Source: Sphingomonadaceae bacterium
GTDB taxonomy: Bacteria; Pseudomonadota; Alphaproteobacteria; Sphingomonadales; Sphingomonadaceae
Length of the DNA: 62,359 nucleotides
Reading direction: 5' to 3'
Assembly (NCBI GenBank): GCA_947472735.1
Contig: CANJBY010000009.1
Coordinates: 1 to 62,359, forward strand
The notes beneath the pieces are model-generated. The model did no database searches and was not told where the DNA came from. It saw only the letters and a program-made list of their open reading frames with translations. The stretch's first letter is position 1, and the number at the start of each line of letters is the position of its first letter. The translations under genes and the position numbers were made by a program. This document shows, one piece after another, positions 29,297 through 37,737 of this stretch.

Positions 29297-30641
29297 CCCC
29301 TATCGCAATCTGCCCCAATTGCAGCGCTTACTGGAGTGCGATGCGGCGCGGCCGCTCGAAGCGTCTCACGGCCGTGCTGCGCTGACAGCCGCATTGCGCA
29401 GCGTTATTGCTTCGTGCCGGGAGCGGATCGCGCGTGGCGACCCGCTGTGCGATGCTTCGCTCGCGGGCCTTGTCGGAGATGCGGGCGAACTTCTCGCAAA
29501 CCGCGCGAAGCCCGGGCTGCGCCGGGTCATCAACGGCACCGGCATTATCCTCCACACTAACCTTGGCCGGGCACCGCTTGCCGTCGAGGCAATAGCCGCG
29601 GTGGCCGATGCCGCCAGCAGCTACGCCAATCTTGAATACGAGCTAGAGTCCGGCAAACGCGGCACACGAGCGGCCGAAATCGAGCCGCTCCTTTGTGAAT
29701 TGACCGGCGCCGAGGCAGCGCTGGTGGTCAACAACGGCGCGGCGGCAATCCTGCTGGCACTATCGGCTCAGGCGGCGGGGGGCGAGGTGATAGTGTCCCG
29801 CGGGGAGCTGGTGGAGATCGGCGGCGGCTTCCGGGTACCTGATGTCATCACTCAGGGCGGGGCGCGGCTGGTGGAAGTGGGCGCGACCAACAAGGTGCGG
29901 TTGACGGACTATGCCGCCGCCATAACCGAACAAACGCGCGCGCTGCTTAAGGTCCATCAAAGCAACTTCCGGGTGATCGGCTTCACCGCCGAAGTTCCCA
30001 TCGCCGAGCTTGCCGCGCTGGCGCACCAGCACGGCCTCCCGCTGGTGGCGGATCTGGGCAGCGGCCTCATCGCCCCTTCTCCCGGCAGCAGCGAGCCCAC
30101 CCTTGCCCAAGCACTGGCAGCCGGAGCAGACATCGTCACCTGTAGCGGCGACAAGCTGCTCGGCGGGCCTCAAGCCGGGCTTATCCTGGGCACGCGGACC
30201 GCAATCGAACCTCTCCGCAAGCACCCTTTGCTGCGTGCCCTGCGGCTCGACAAGATGTCGCTGGCCGCGCTTGAGGCCACGCTGATACTGCATCGCGATC
30301 AGCCGGAACGAGTGCCGGTGCTGCGGATGATGCGACAGAGCGAGGATGAACTCGCGGCTCGCGCAGAGTGCTTGCAGGGCCTGCTCGGCATGGGACACGT
30401 TGTTTCCAGCGAGGGCTTTGCCGGCGGCGGATCGCTTCCGGAGGAACGAATCGCAAGCAAAGCCCTGGCTCTCGACCCGCCCGAAGGCGCGCCAGCCGCA
30501 GCGGCACGGCTGCGCATGGGCCATCCTGCCATAGTCGCTTTGATCCGTGCAGATCGCCTTCTGATCGACATGCTGGCCGTGAGCAATGATGATCTGCCGG
30601 AACTCGCCACCGGGCTGCGGGCGATCATGACCGGGGATTGA
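29283..30641 (+). CDS. selA: L-seryl-tRNA(Sec) selenium transferase
   Basis: This roughly 452-residue PLP enzyme turns Ser-tRNA(Sec) into Sec-tRNA(Sec) with selenophosphate. It matches SelA along its length: NPYRNLPQLQRLLEC, RRVINGTGIILHTNLGRAPL, VVNNGAAAILLALSA, VSRGELVEIGGGFRVPDV, KVHQSNFRVIGFTAE and the PLP-lysine site SGDKLLGGPQAGLI. The GTG at 29283 has AAGGAG directly before it; TTG codons at 29262 and 29247 are alternatives. No selB, selC, selD or selenoprotein gene is in the window, which is unusual because selA and selB are often adjacent. It is followed by sdhB on the same strand. Confidence 0.9.
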   Translation: MDAPNPYRNLPQLQRLLECDAARPLEASHGRAALTAALRSVIASCRERIARGDPLCDASLAGLVGDAGELLANRAKPGLRRVINGTGIILHTNLGRAPLAVEAIAAVADAASSYANLEYELESGKRGTRAAEIEPLLCELTGAEAALVVNNGAAAILLALSAQAAGGEVIVSRGELVEIGGGFRVPDVITQGGARLVEVGATNKVRLTDYAAAITEQTRALLKVHQSNFRVIGFTAEVPIAELAALAHQHGLPLVADLGSGLIAPSPGSSEPTLAQALAAGADIVTCSGDKLLGGPQAGLILGTRTAIEPLRKHPLLRALRLDKMSLAALEATLILHRDQPERVPVLRMMRQSEDELAARAECLQGLLGMGHVVSSEGFAGGGSLPEERIASKALALDPPEGAPAAAARLRMGHPAIVALIRADRLLIDMLAVSNDDLPELATGLRAIMTGD

Positions 30642-30761
30642 CGGGCCAGTTATCCCGGACCCGACGCATCAACCGAAATCGGCACGGTCTGGTCCTCCCC
30701 CCTTGCCCCGGCGCGCTGAGGCGTTAGAGGGGGCGAGAGACAGGCATATGGACAGGGACCC

Positions 30762-31544
30762 ATGGCAACCTTCACCCTCCCGAAGAACAGCAAGATCAAC
30801 GGCAAGGCGCGGCACCACGCCTCGGCTACCGGCGGGCGGGTCAAGAAGTTCAAGGTCTACCGCTTCGATCCCGATAGCGGTGAGAACCCGCGCTACGACA
30901 GCTTCGAGATCGATCTTGAGCAATGCGGGCCGATGGTGCTGGATGCACTGATCAAGATGAAGTCGGAGCAGGATCCCACCCTGACCTTCCGTCGCTCGTG
31001 CCGCGAGGGCATTTGCGGCTCCTGCGCGATGAACATGAACGGGCGCAATGGCTTGGCCTGCACCACCGCGATCGAGGACCTTTCCGGGGAAATCCGCATC
31101 ACCCCGCTGCCGCACATGGAAGTGATCAAGGACCTCGTTCCCGATTTCACCCACTTCTATGCACAGTACGCTTCGATCCGTCCCTGGCTCCAGACCGTCA
31201 GCACGACGCCCTCGGGCAAGGAGCGCCTTCAGAGCCCTGAACAGCGCGAGAAGCTTGACGGCCTCTATGAGTGCATCCTCTGCGCCTGCTGCTCGACCTC
31301 GTGCCCAAGCTATTGGTGGAATTCGGACAAGTTTCTGGGGCCCGCAATCCTGCTGCAGGCTTATCGGTGGCTGGCCGACAGTCGCGATGAAATGACCGGT
31401 GAGCGGCTGGACGAGCTGGAAGACCCCTTCCGCCTCTATCGCTGCCACACGATCATGAACTGCGCCAATGTCTGCCCCAAGGGTCTCAGCCCGGCGCGCG
31501 CCATTGCCGAGATCAAGAAGATGCAGGTCGAACGGCACATCTGA
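30762..31544 (+). CDS. sdhB: Succinate dehydrogenase iron-sulfur subunit
   Basis: This 260-residue subunit passes electrons from the flavin of SdhA to quinone. Cluster 1 has CREGICGSC and the following C in GLACTT. Clusters 2 and 3 have [19 protein letters not shown] and [15 protein letters not shown]. The phrase [16 protein letters not shown] is typical. sdhA and sdhCD normally come directly before it; here selA takes that place. A thioesterase and zapE follow, as in related genomes as far as I know. Confidence 0.97.
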   Translation: MATFTLPKNSKINGKARHHASATGGRVKKFKVYRFDPDSGENPRYDSFEIDLEQCGPMVLDALIKMKSEQDPTLTFRRSCREGICGSCAMNMNGRNGLACTTAIEDLSGEIRITPLPHMEVIKDLVPDFTHFYAQYASIRPWLQTVSTTPSGKERLQSPEQREKLDGLYECILCACCSTSCPSYWWNSDKFLGPAILLQAYRWLADSRDEMTGERLDELEDPFRLYRCHTIMNCANVCPKGLSPARAIAEIKKMQVERHI

Positions 31545-31550
31545 CCGATC

Positions 31551-32012
31551 GTGGAGCAATCCGCCCCCCATCCGATCGTTTGCGAGCCCGATCCCGAGCA
31601 TCCCGGGTGGCTGACCTGGACCGTCGCCGACGAACGGCGGTTCAATGGCCACGCAATCGGCAAGCTGATTGCCCGGGCGGAAGACGACGGCAAGGTCCGC
31701 GTCCGGATGTTTCCCGACATTCGCCATGCCAACGTGCAGGACAGGTTCCACGGCGCCGCGGTGCTTTCGCTGATCGACGTGGCGCTGTTTGCCACCGCGC
31801 AGATCGGCAACGGCGTTCAGGCCGGTGGATCGGTGACGCTTGACCTGTCTTGCCAGTTCATCGGTTCCGGAAGCCTCGACACGCCGATCGAGGCCGTTTC
31901 GGAAGTCCTGCGCGAGACCGGACGGTTGATCTTCCTGCGCGGCCTGGTGGTGCAGGACGAACACCTGCTTGCGTCCTTCACTGCCACCGTCCGCAAACCC
32001 ACGAAGCGATGA
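31551..32012 (+). CDS. PaaI-type hotdog thioesterase
   Basis: This 153-residue hotdog protein likely hydrolyses acyl-CoA thioesters. Key segments are HANVQDRFHGAAVLSLIDVALF, where Asp is the catalytic position of the PaaI group, VTLDLSCQFIGSGSL and RETGRLIFLRGLVVQDE. The GTG start at 31551 is six bases after sdhB, and the stop overlaps the zapE start, so it is in the same operon. Confidence 0.87.
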   Translation: MEQSAPHPIVCEPDPEHPGWLTWTVADERRFNGHAIGKLIARAEDDGKVRVRMFPDIRHANVQDRFHGAAVLSLIDVALFATAQIGNGVQAGGSVTLDLSCQFIGSGSLDTPIEAVSEVLRETGRLIFLRGLVVQDEHLLASFTATVRKPTKR

Positions 32013-33124
32013 GCGGCTTGTTTTCCCGCTACGAGGCACTGCTGGCCTCAGGCGAGCTGCGCCCGGACGCGGAGCAACTGGCGGCCGCGCTGGCGCTTGA
32101 TGCCTTGCAGCGCCGGCTCGAGGTGGCATCGGAAGCCGGTCTGCTTGCGCGCCTGCTCGGCCGCAAGCGCGAATGCCCACGCGGAACTTACCTGTGGGGC
32201 GGCGTCGGCCGCGGCAAGTCGATGTTGATGGACCTGTTCCACGAAACCTTGCGGATCAAGGACAAGCGCCGGGTCCACTTCCATGCCTTCATGCTCGAGG
32301 TCCACGCCCGTCTGCGTGAAGAGCGCAAGAAGGAAGCCGGAGACCCGATCCCTCCCGTCGCCGCCGCGCTGGCGCGCGACGTCCGCTGCCTCGCCTTCGA
32401 CGAAATGGTGGTCAACAATTCCGCCGACGCGATGATCATGAGCCGGCTGTTTACCGCGCTGATCGTCGATCACCAGGTAACCGTGGTCACCACCTCGAAC
32501 CGCGCTCCCACGGAGTTGTACAAGGATGGGCTGAACCGGGAGCACTTCCTGCCGTTCATCGCGCTGATCGAGCGCGAACTGGACGTGCACACGCTTAACG
32601 GCCCGGTCGATTACCGGCTGCAGAGACTGGCGGGTCTGGCCAGCTGGCACGCGCCCTTGGGCGAGGCTGCCACCGATCAGGTCCGCGAGGTGTTCTTCCG
32701 CCTGACCGACTACCCGCCCGAGGACGCCGTCCATGTGCCCTCGGCCGAGCTAGATCTGGGTGGCGGACGCAAGTTGCATGTGCCCAAGAGCCTGAAGGGC
32801 GTCGCAGCCTTCAGCTTCAAGCGCCTCTGCGCCGAAGCGCGCGGCGCGGCGGACTATCTCGCAATCGCTCATGCCTATCACACGGTGATCATCGTCGGCA
32901 TCCCGCGCATGGGCCCCGAGAACCGCAACGAGGCCGCGCGCTTTGTCACGCTGGTGGACGCATTATACGAGAACCGGGTGAAGCTGTTCGTCACGGCGGC
33001 GGCGGCTCCGGAAGAGCTCTACCAAGCCGGCGACGGCAGCTTCGAGTTCGAGCGGACTGTCAGCCGCCTCAACGAGATGCAGAGCGCGGACTACATGGCG
33101 CTGGGGCACGGCGAAGAGGGTTGA
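32009..33124 (+). CDS. zapE: Cell-division ATPase ZapE (AFG1-like)
   Basis: This 371-residue P-loop ATPase belongs to the AFG1/ZapE family, which acts at the Z-ring under stress in E. coli. The Walker A motif YLWGGVGRGKS is at 62-71, the Walker B region is VRCLAFDEMVVNNSADAMI, and VTTSNRAPTELYKDGLNRE plus the C-terminal FSFKRLCAEARGAADYLAIA are family marks. The ATG at 32009 overlaps the thioesterase stop. Confidence 0.94.
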   Translation: MSGLFSRYEALLASGELRPDAEQLAAALALDALQRRLEVASEAGLLARLLGRKRECPRGTYLWGGVGRGKSMLMDLFHETLRIKDKRRVHFHAFMLEVHARLREERKKEAGDPIPPVAAALARDVRCLAFDEMVVNNSADAMIMSRLFTALIVDHQVTVVTTSNRAPTELYKDGLNREHFLPFIALIERELDVHTLNGPVDYRLQRLAGLASWHAPLGEAATDQVREVFFRLTDYPPEDAVHVPSAELDLGGGRKLHVPKSLKGVAAFSFKRLCAEARGAADYLAIAHAYHTVIIVGIPRMGPENRNEAARFVTLVDALYENRVKLFVTAAAAPEELYQAGDGSFEFERTVSRLNEMQSADYMALGHGEEG

Positions 33125-33191
33125 AAAGCGCCATTCCGGCCCCATCTCGAGGCCATTCCGGCGACAACACCCCGCCGAGTTGGACTTTCCC

Positions 33192-33890
33192 ATGATTGAA
33201 GTACGACCTTTCGCCAAACTGGGCCACGAGGACCACGGCTGGCTTGACGCGCGCCATCACTTCTCCTTTGCCGGCTATCAGGACCGCGACCGCATGGGCT
33301 GGGGCCGGATCCGGGTGTGGAACGACGATACCATCGCCGCGCACACCGGCTTCAATCCCCACCCGCACAATGACATGGAAATCATCACATTCGTGCGCAG
33401 CGGAGCGATCACTCACGAGGACAGCCTCGGAAATCGCGGCCGCACCGCTGCCGGTGACGTGCAGGTGATGAGTGCGGGAACCGGCATCGTGCACGGCGAG
33501 TACAATCGCGAGGACGTTTCCACGACGCTGTTCCAGATCTGGATCCGGCCCGACCGCGCCGGTGAAAAGCCGTCGTGGGGCCAGCGGGAATTTCCGCGCG
33601 ACGATCGCTCCGGGCGGTGGGTCGTGCTCGCCAGTGGTGAGCCCGACAAGGATGACGCACTGCCGATCCGCGCTGAAGCCAAAGTGCTCGCCGCCAAGCT
33701 AGCGAAGGGCGACGTGGTGACTTACGACGCCGCGCCCTGGCGCTTCCAGTATCTGGTTGCGCCAGTCGGCCGGGTGCGGATCAACGGCCACGAGGCCGAG
33801 CCGCGTGACGGAATTGCCGTAACCGGAGAAGAGACGATCACCCTCGAAGCGCTGGACGACGCCGAAGTCGTGATGGTCGACGCGCGGTGA
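33192..33890 (+). CDS. Pirin family protein (YhhW-like)
   Basis: This 232-residue bicupin matches bacterial pirins with quercetinase-like activity. It has DHGWLDARHHFSFAGYQD, the metal site HPHNDMEIITFV (two His and a Glu) and HGEYNRE. The ATG at 33192 fits YhhW-like starts; a TTG at 33180 is in frame. A truncated gene of the EPS locus runs into it from the other strand, so its 3' end marks a rearrangement point. Confidence 0.92.
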   Translation: MIEVRPFAKLGHEDHGWLDARHHFSFAGYQDRDRMGWGRIRVWNDDTIAAHTGFNPHPHNDMEIITFVRSGAITHEDSLGNRGRTAAGDVQVMSAGTGIVHGEYNREDVSTTLFQIWIRPDRAGEKPSWGQREFPRDDRSGRWVVLASGEPDKDDALPIRAEAKVLAAKLAKGDVVTYDAAPWRFQYLVAPVGRVRINGHEAEPRDGIAVTGEETITLEALDDAEVVMVDAR

Positions 33891-34370
33891 AATCAGGCCG
33901 AGCGGGTCAGCCGAGATTGCGCGCTGGCCAGTGGCCTCGACCTTCGAGCGTGCTGCCAAAGCGCCGGCCTCGAAAGTGAGTACGCCCGGCACGATCGCTG
34001 CCGAGCCGCGCGCCAGACCGCTGACGATATCGCCGGAACTGGCCTTGCCCCAGCCGATCCGCCGCTCATAACGCAGCGACATCGCGCCTTCGTTGTAACG
34101 CCCCTTGACCGCCGCATCGACACCGGCCGCGATGGACGTGTAAGTCAGCACCTCGTTCCCCGGCGAAAGCTCGGCAGTGACGATCTGCGCCGCCTCGATG
34201 TAGGGCGTCACGGACACGCGGGGACCACCGCCGCTACGGTGGGGTGCACCGGAGGAAACTCCGGTATCATCGCTGGCCCCGGCATCCCCGTAAGGCAGCG
34301 ATTGCGCCTGCGCAGGCAGTGCAAGGGCGAGGCCGGCGGTGGCCAGCAAGAGGCGCGAAGGCGAAGTCAA
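33891..34370 (-). pseudogene. XrtA/PEP-CTERM-associated outer-membrane protein, 3'-truncated remnant
   Basis: The TTG at 34370 overlaps the kinase stop and begins a signal peptide (TSPSRLLLATAGLALALPAQA). The mature part has VTPYIEAAQIVTAELSPGNE, GVDAAVKGRYNEGAMSLRYE and PGVLTFEAGALAARSKVEATG, which fits the N-terminal third of the roughly 450-550-residue outer-membrane barrel encoded after the autokinase in XrtA loci (TIGR03016-like, from memory). After about 33930 family resemblance stops. The frame stays open to 33699, but there it is the complement of the pirin gene. So about two thirds of the barrel is missing. Confidence 0.68.
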
Positions 34371-35374
34371 GAAGCGTATCCGTAGTACGAACCGAAGCGG
34401 CGGCCGCTTGGGCTGAAGTGGACGTCGTTGAGCAGAAGCTGGATGTTCGGGCAGCCTGAGAGGAGCGAGATCGCGTCTTCCAGGGAACCCTGACCAGTCC
34501 GGTCGCAGCGCACGACCATCAGCGCCTGACCGACGTGCCGGGCCAGCTCGGCTGCGGGTGAAGCAGCCAGCGCGGGGGGTGAATCGAAGATCACGATCCG
34601 GTGCGGCGCACCCTGCGTCAGGCGATCGAGCACGGCATCGGTACATGAGGAACTGAGGTATTCGCTATCCGACGTGGTGGCGTTGCCGGCGGGCAGCACC
34701 CACAGCCCGGGAACATCGGTGCCCATGACGCAGTCGGCCACGTCGATCGCCGGATCGGCCAGCGCGTCCATCAGACCCGGCGCCTGGGGCAGATCGAGAG
34801 TGGAGAGGATCGAAGGCTTGGCGAAATCGGCATCGACCAGCAGCACTTCGCTTTCCTTCTCCGCGGCGATCGCCAGCGCGAGGTTGAGCGAGCAGTAGGT
34901 CTTGCCTTCGCCTGGCAGCGGCGAGCAGACGAGAATGCGCTGGGCGATGGCCCCGGCGCCCTGCCCGCGCAGTTCGGCCGCCTGCAGCAGGAGCTGGCGC
35001 TTGACGATGCGAAACTCCTCAAGCAGCCCGGTGACGTTGCCCTCGGGCACGATCAGGCCTTGCTCGAGCAAGCGAGTGCGGTTGATCGGATGATGCTTGC
35101 CCCGGAACTCGACCGGAGGCAGCGCCGGCTCCGCACGATCTGGCACGACCGGGGGAGCAACTTCGCGGGCGCCGGACAAGTCCGCCGCGACCTCGGCCTT
35201 GCGCAGCGCCTGGCGTTTGCCCGGCCGGTTCACCGGCTGCGCGAGATTCTGCGGCACCGGGCGCGGGGCAAAGCCTTCGAGCCCGAAAGTGCCGACCGCG
35301 CGTTCGATCAGGGATGCACTTGCTTCTTCCTGCTGGCCATCCTGAGGGGCGGGAATTTTTGTCTGTTCGGTCAT
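34367..35374 (-). CDS. XrtA-associated tyrosine autokinase
   Basis: This 335-residue BY-kinase controls polysaccharide chain length by phosphorylating its own C-terminal tyrosines. It has a disordered N-terminus, then the Walker A loop VCSPLPGEGKTYCSLNLA, Walker A' LLVDADFAKPS and Walker B IVIFDSPPALAAS. The tail RRFGSYYGYAS holds three Tyr. It lacks a membrane part, which is supplied by the separate chain-length protein ten bases upstream. This split form is the exosortase-A type. Confidence 0.92.
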   Translation of the reverse strand: MTEQTKIPAPQDGQQEEASASLIERAVGTFGLEGFAPRPVPQNLAQPVNRPGKRQALRKAEVAADLSGAREVAPPVVPDRAEPALPPVEFRGKHHPINRTRLLEQGLIVPEGNVTGLLEEFRIVKRQLLLQAAELRGQGAGAIAQRILVCSPLPGEGKTYCSLNLALAIAAEKESEVLLVDADFAKPSILSTLDLPQAPGLMDALADPAIDVADCVMGTDVPGLWVLPAGNATTSDSEYLSSSCTDAVLDRLTQGAPHRIVIFDSPPALAASPAAELARHVGQALMVVRCDRTGQGSLEDAISLLSGCPNIQLLLNDVHFSPSGRRFGSYYGYAS

Positions 35375-35384
35375 GCCCGCCCTC

Positions 35385-36911
35385 TCACGCCACAGTGCTG
35401 CGCTGGATGAATTCGACCACCATCAGCAGGACGAACAGTCCTCCCAGCGCAGCCGTGCAGGCCACGAAGTGGCGCATTCGCCGGCGGCGCAGCTCGCGTC
35501 CGGCGCTGGAGAGCGTGTGCGAAATGGTGCCAAGCACCGGCAGGCCGGTAGCCCGCTCGAGCCGCGAGGCCGTGGCAAAGGTGGAGCGCAGCTGACCGGT
35601 CGCGAAGGCTCCGCCAATGCCGGCGCCAAGCCCTGCCAGGAGCACGAAGGCAAGCAGGATCGGACGGTTGGGCGCGGCGGGCGAAAGCGGCGTGGTCGGC
35701 GGCTCGATCACCTGAAATTTCACGGCATTGTGTTCGTTCTCGACCTGCCCCCGCAGCCGCAGTTCCTCGCGGTCGGCCAGCAGCTTGTCGTATTGCTGCT
35801 TGAGCACATCGTAATCGCGCACGATCCGCTGGGCTTCGGCCGCAGCTTCGGGGTTACCCAGTTGCTGGGCACTGACTTGCGCGATTTCCGCCTGAATCGA
35901 CGCCCGCCGCGCCACCAGCCCTTGCAGGCTTGCCTGACGCTCGGCGCGGATCGACTGCAGGGTGCTGTAGGCCGGGTTGGGCTGACCACCGCCATTGCCT
36001 TCGCCAGCAGCAACGGCGCGCAGGTTGGCGATCTGGTTCCTCACCGCGATCACGTCTGGGTGATTGTCGGTCAGGCCGCGGGCCCGCATCGCCGCAAGGT
36101 CCGCCTGGGCCTGAGCCAGCGAGCCGCGCGCACCGCCGCCCGCTCCGGGCACGATCAGGGTCTGCGGAGTTCCCGCCAATTGACCGTTGATCGCCGCCAG
36201 GGCGCTCTGCGCGGCGGTGATATCGCCGTCGATCCCGCGCAGTTCCGCCCGCCCCTGCTCGAGCCGCTGGAGCATCGACGCCCCGCCCTGCGCCAGTTCG
36301 GGATGCTGCGCCTCGAACGCGGCGCGGCGCCGGTCGGCCTCGTCCAGCGCGCGCTGGCGATCGGCCAGCTGCTGGTCCATGAAGGTCATGGTCTGGTTCA
36401 TCTCGCCCTGGTTGGTGGCGAGGTTTTCGCTGCGGAAGATGTCGATCATCTTCTGCGCCACATCGCGGGCCAGTTTGGCATTGTCCGCGTCGGAGAGGCT
36501 GCCGTAGCCGGAGCTGGCAGTGATCTCGAACAGATTGTCCTGCTGGCTTACCACCTTGATCGTCTTGGTGGCGGCCTGGACCGTCTGTTCCATCTCCTGC
36601 GGCGTGGTAACGCCTTCGCCAAGGCGCGTGGCGCGAACCACTTTCTCGATGTTGACGGCGCTGGTCAGCGTATCGCGTACCCGCTGCATGTCGCGGCGGC
36701 GATCGTTGCCGATGCCGATCTGGTCGGACAGGGCGTCCTCCAGCTGGACGTAGATGCGGGTGCGGGATTCGTAGCGGTTGGGGATCAGCGCTACGCCGAT
36801 CCAGCCGAACACGCAGACGCCCCAAGCAATGCCGAGCGCCAGCCAGCGTCGGTGCCAGATCGAATACAACGCCGCGCGCAGATCGTCGAAGAGGTTGCTG
36901 TTCACTACCAC
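35385..36911 (-). CDS. XrtA system polysaccharide chain-length determinant
   Basis: This 508-residue Wzz-type inner-membrane protein sets EPS chain length with the kinase. It has an N-terminal helix (about 22-43), a long coiled-coil periplasmic region rich in Gln and Ala with repeated ERQALDEADRR-like stretches, and helices near 415-435 and 480-500. YESRTRIYVQLEDALSDQIG is the family start. The GTG at 36911 lies six bases after the export gene stop; a GTG two codons later is possible. Confidence 0.9.
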   Translation of the reverse strand: MVVNSNLFDDLRAALYSIWHRRWLALGIAWGVCVFGWIGVALIPNRYESRTRIYVQLEDALSDQIGIGNDRRRDMQRVRDTLTSAVNIEKVVRATRLGEGVTTPQEMEQTVQAATKTIKVVSQQDNLFEITASSGYGSLSDADNAKLARDVAQKMIDIFRSENLATNQGEMNQTMTFMDQQLADRQRALDEADRRRAAFEAQHPELAQGGASMLQRLEQGRAELRGIDGDITAAQSALAAINGQLAGTPQTLIVPGAGGGARGSLAQAQADLAAMRARGLTDNHPDVIAVRNQIANLRAVAAGEGNGGGQPNPAYSTLQSIRAERQASLQGLVARRASIQAEIAQVSAQQLGNPEAAAEAQRIVRDYDVLKQQYDKLLADREELRLRGQVENEHNAVKFQVIEPPTTPLSPAAPNRPILLAFVLLAGLGAGIGGAFATGQLRSTFATASRLERATGLPVLGTISHTLSSAGRELRRRRMRHFVACTAALGGLFVLLMVVEFIQRSTVA

Positions 36912-36919
36912 CGGCCCCG

Positions 36920-37564
36920 TCAGAACATGCTTTCAGGGATGATGATGACATCGCCGGGCATCAGCATGACGTTGGCCTTGCTGTCGCCCTTGCGCAGCAG
37001 GTCGCCCAGCCGGAGGCCGAACTCGCGCTGTTGCCCGCTGGTCTTGTCGAACCGCACCAGCTTGGCTTTGTTGCCTGCTGCGAACTCCGACAGCCCGCCG
37101 ACCGAAATCATCGCGTCGAGCAGGGTCATGTTGGCGCGGTAAGGGATCGAAGCCGGCTTTTCCGTCGCGCCGACGATCCGCACCTGCTGGCTGAAGGTCC
37201 CGGCGAACTTGTTGACGATCACCGAGACCAGCGGTTCCTGGATATACTGCGAAAGCTGGAGCTTGATGTCTTCGGCCAGCATCGATGGTGTCTTGCCCAC
37301 GGCCGGCATGTCGGTGATCAGCGGAGTGGTGATGCGGCCGTCGGGGCGGACCTGGACATTGGCGCCGAGTTCCGGGTTGCGCCATACGAAGATGGTGAGC
37401 TCGTCAAGCGGACCGATGATGTACTCCTCGCCCGGACCCTCGTCGGTGCCGACGAACGAAGCCGACGGCAGCTGGGGGCTGTTGTTGCCGCCCATGCATC
37501 CGGTCAGGGCAAGGCTGGCCACGGCACTGGTCGCCAGCAGGCGGGCGAAACGGGAACTCGGCAT
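36920..37564 (-). CDS. XrtA system polysaccharide export lipoprotein
   Basis: This 214-residue outer-membrane export protein (Wza/Poly_export family) has a lipoprotein signal ending LALTGC (Cys23). The export domain reads YIIGPLDELTIFVWRNPELG and VRPDGRITTPLITDMPAVGKTP, and a SLBB-type beta-grasp follows, with VMLMPGDVIIIPES at the end. It is the first gene of the operon that runs through the chain-length protein and kinase to the truncated barrel gene. Confidence 0.93.
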   Translation of the reverse strand: MPSSRFARLLATSAVASLALTGCMGGNNSPQLPSASFVGTDEGPGEEYIIGPLDELTIFVWRNPELGANVQVRPDGRITTPLITDMPAVGKTPSMLAEDIKLQLSQYIQEPLVSVIVNKFAGTFSQQVRIVGATEKPASIPYRANMTLLDAMISVGGLSEFAAGNKAKLVRFDKTSGQQREFGLRLGDLLRKGDSKANVMLMPGDVIIIPESMF

Positions 37565-37737
37565 CGGACGCGTCCTTGGTCGATGACGGTGCGGGACCGG
37601 GACTGGACGCCCCCATGCCGACCCATCAATTCAACCTGCGCTATCCCGCAAAAGGGTGAACATTGCGTTAGCCTTGACCAAAAACTACGCCTTTCCCGCA
37701 ACGTAGGCCGAAATCAGCCCCCATTTGGCAGCTGCTT

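Noticed and set aside
30669..32180. A 503-codon open frame on the minus strand
   Set aside because: It is antisense to sdhB and the thioesterase.
35373..37142. A 589-codon open frame on the plus strand
   Set aside because: It is antisense to the chain-length determinant and the export lipoprotein, which have clear family motifs.
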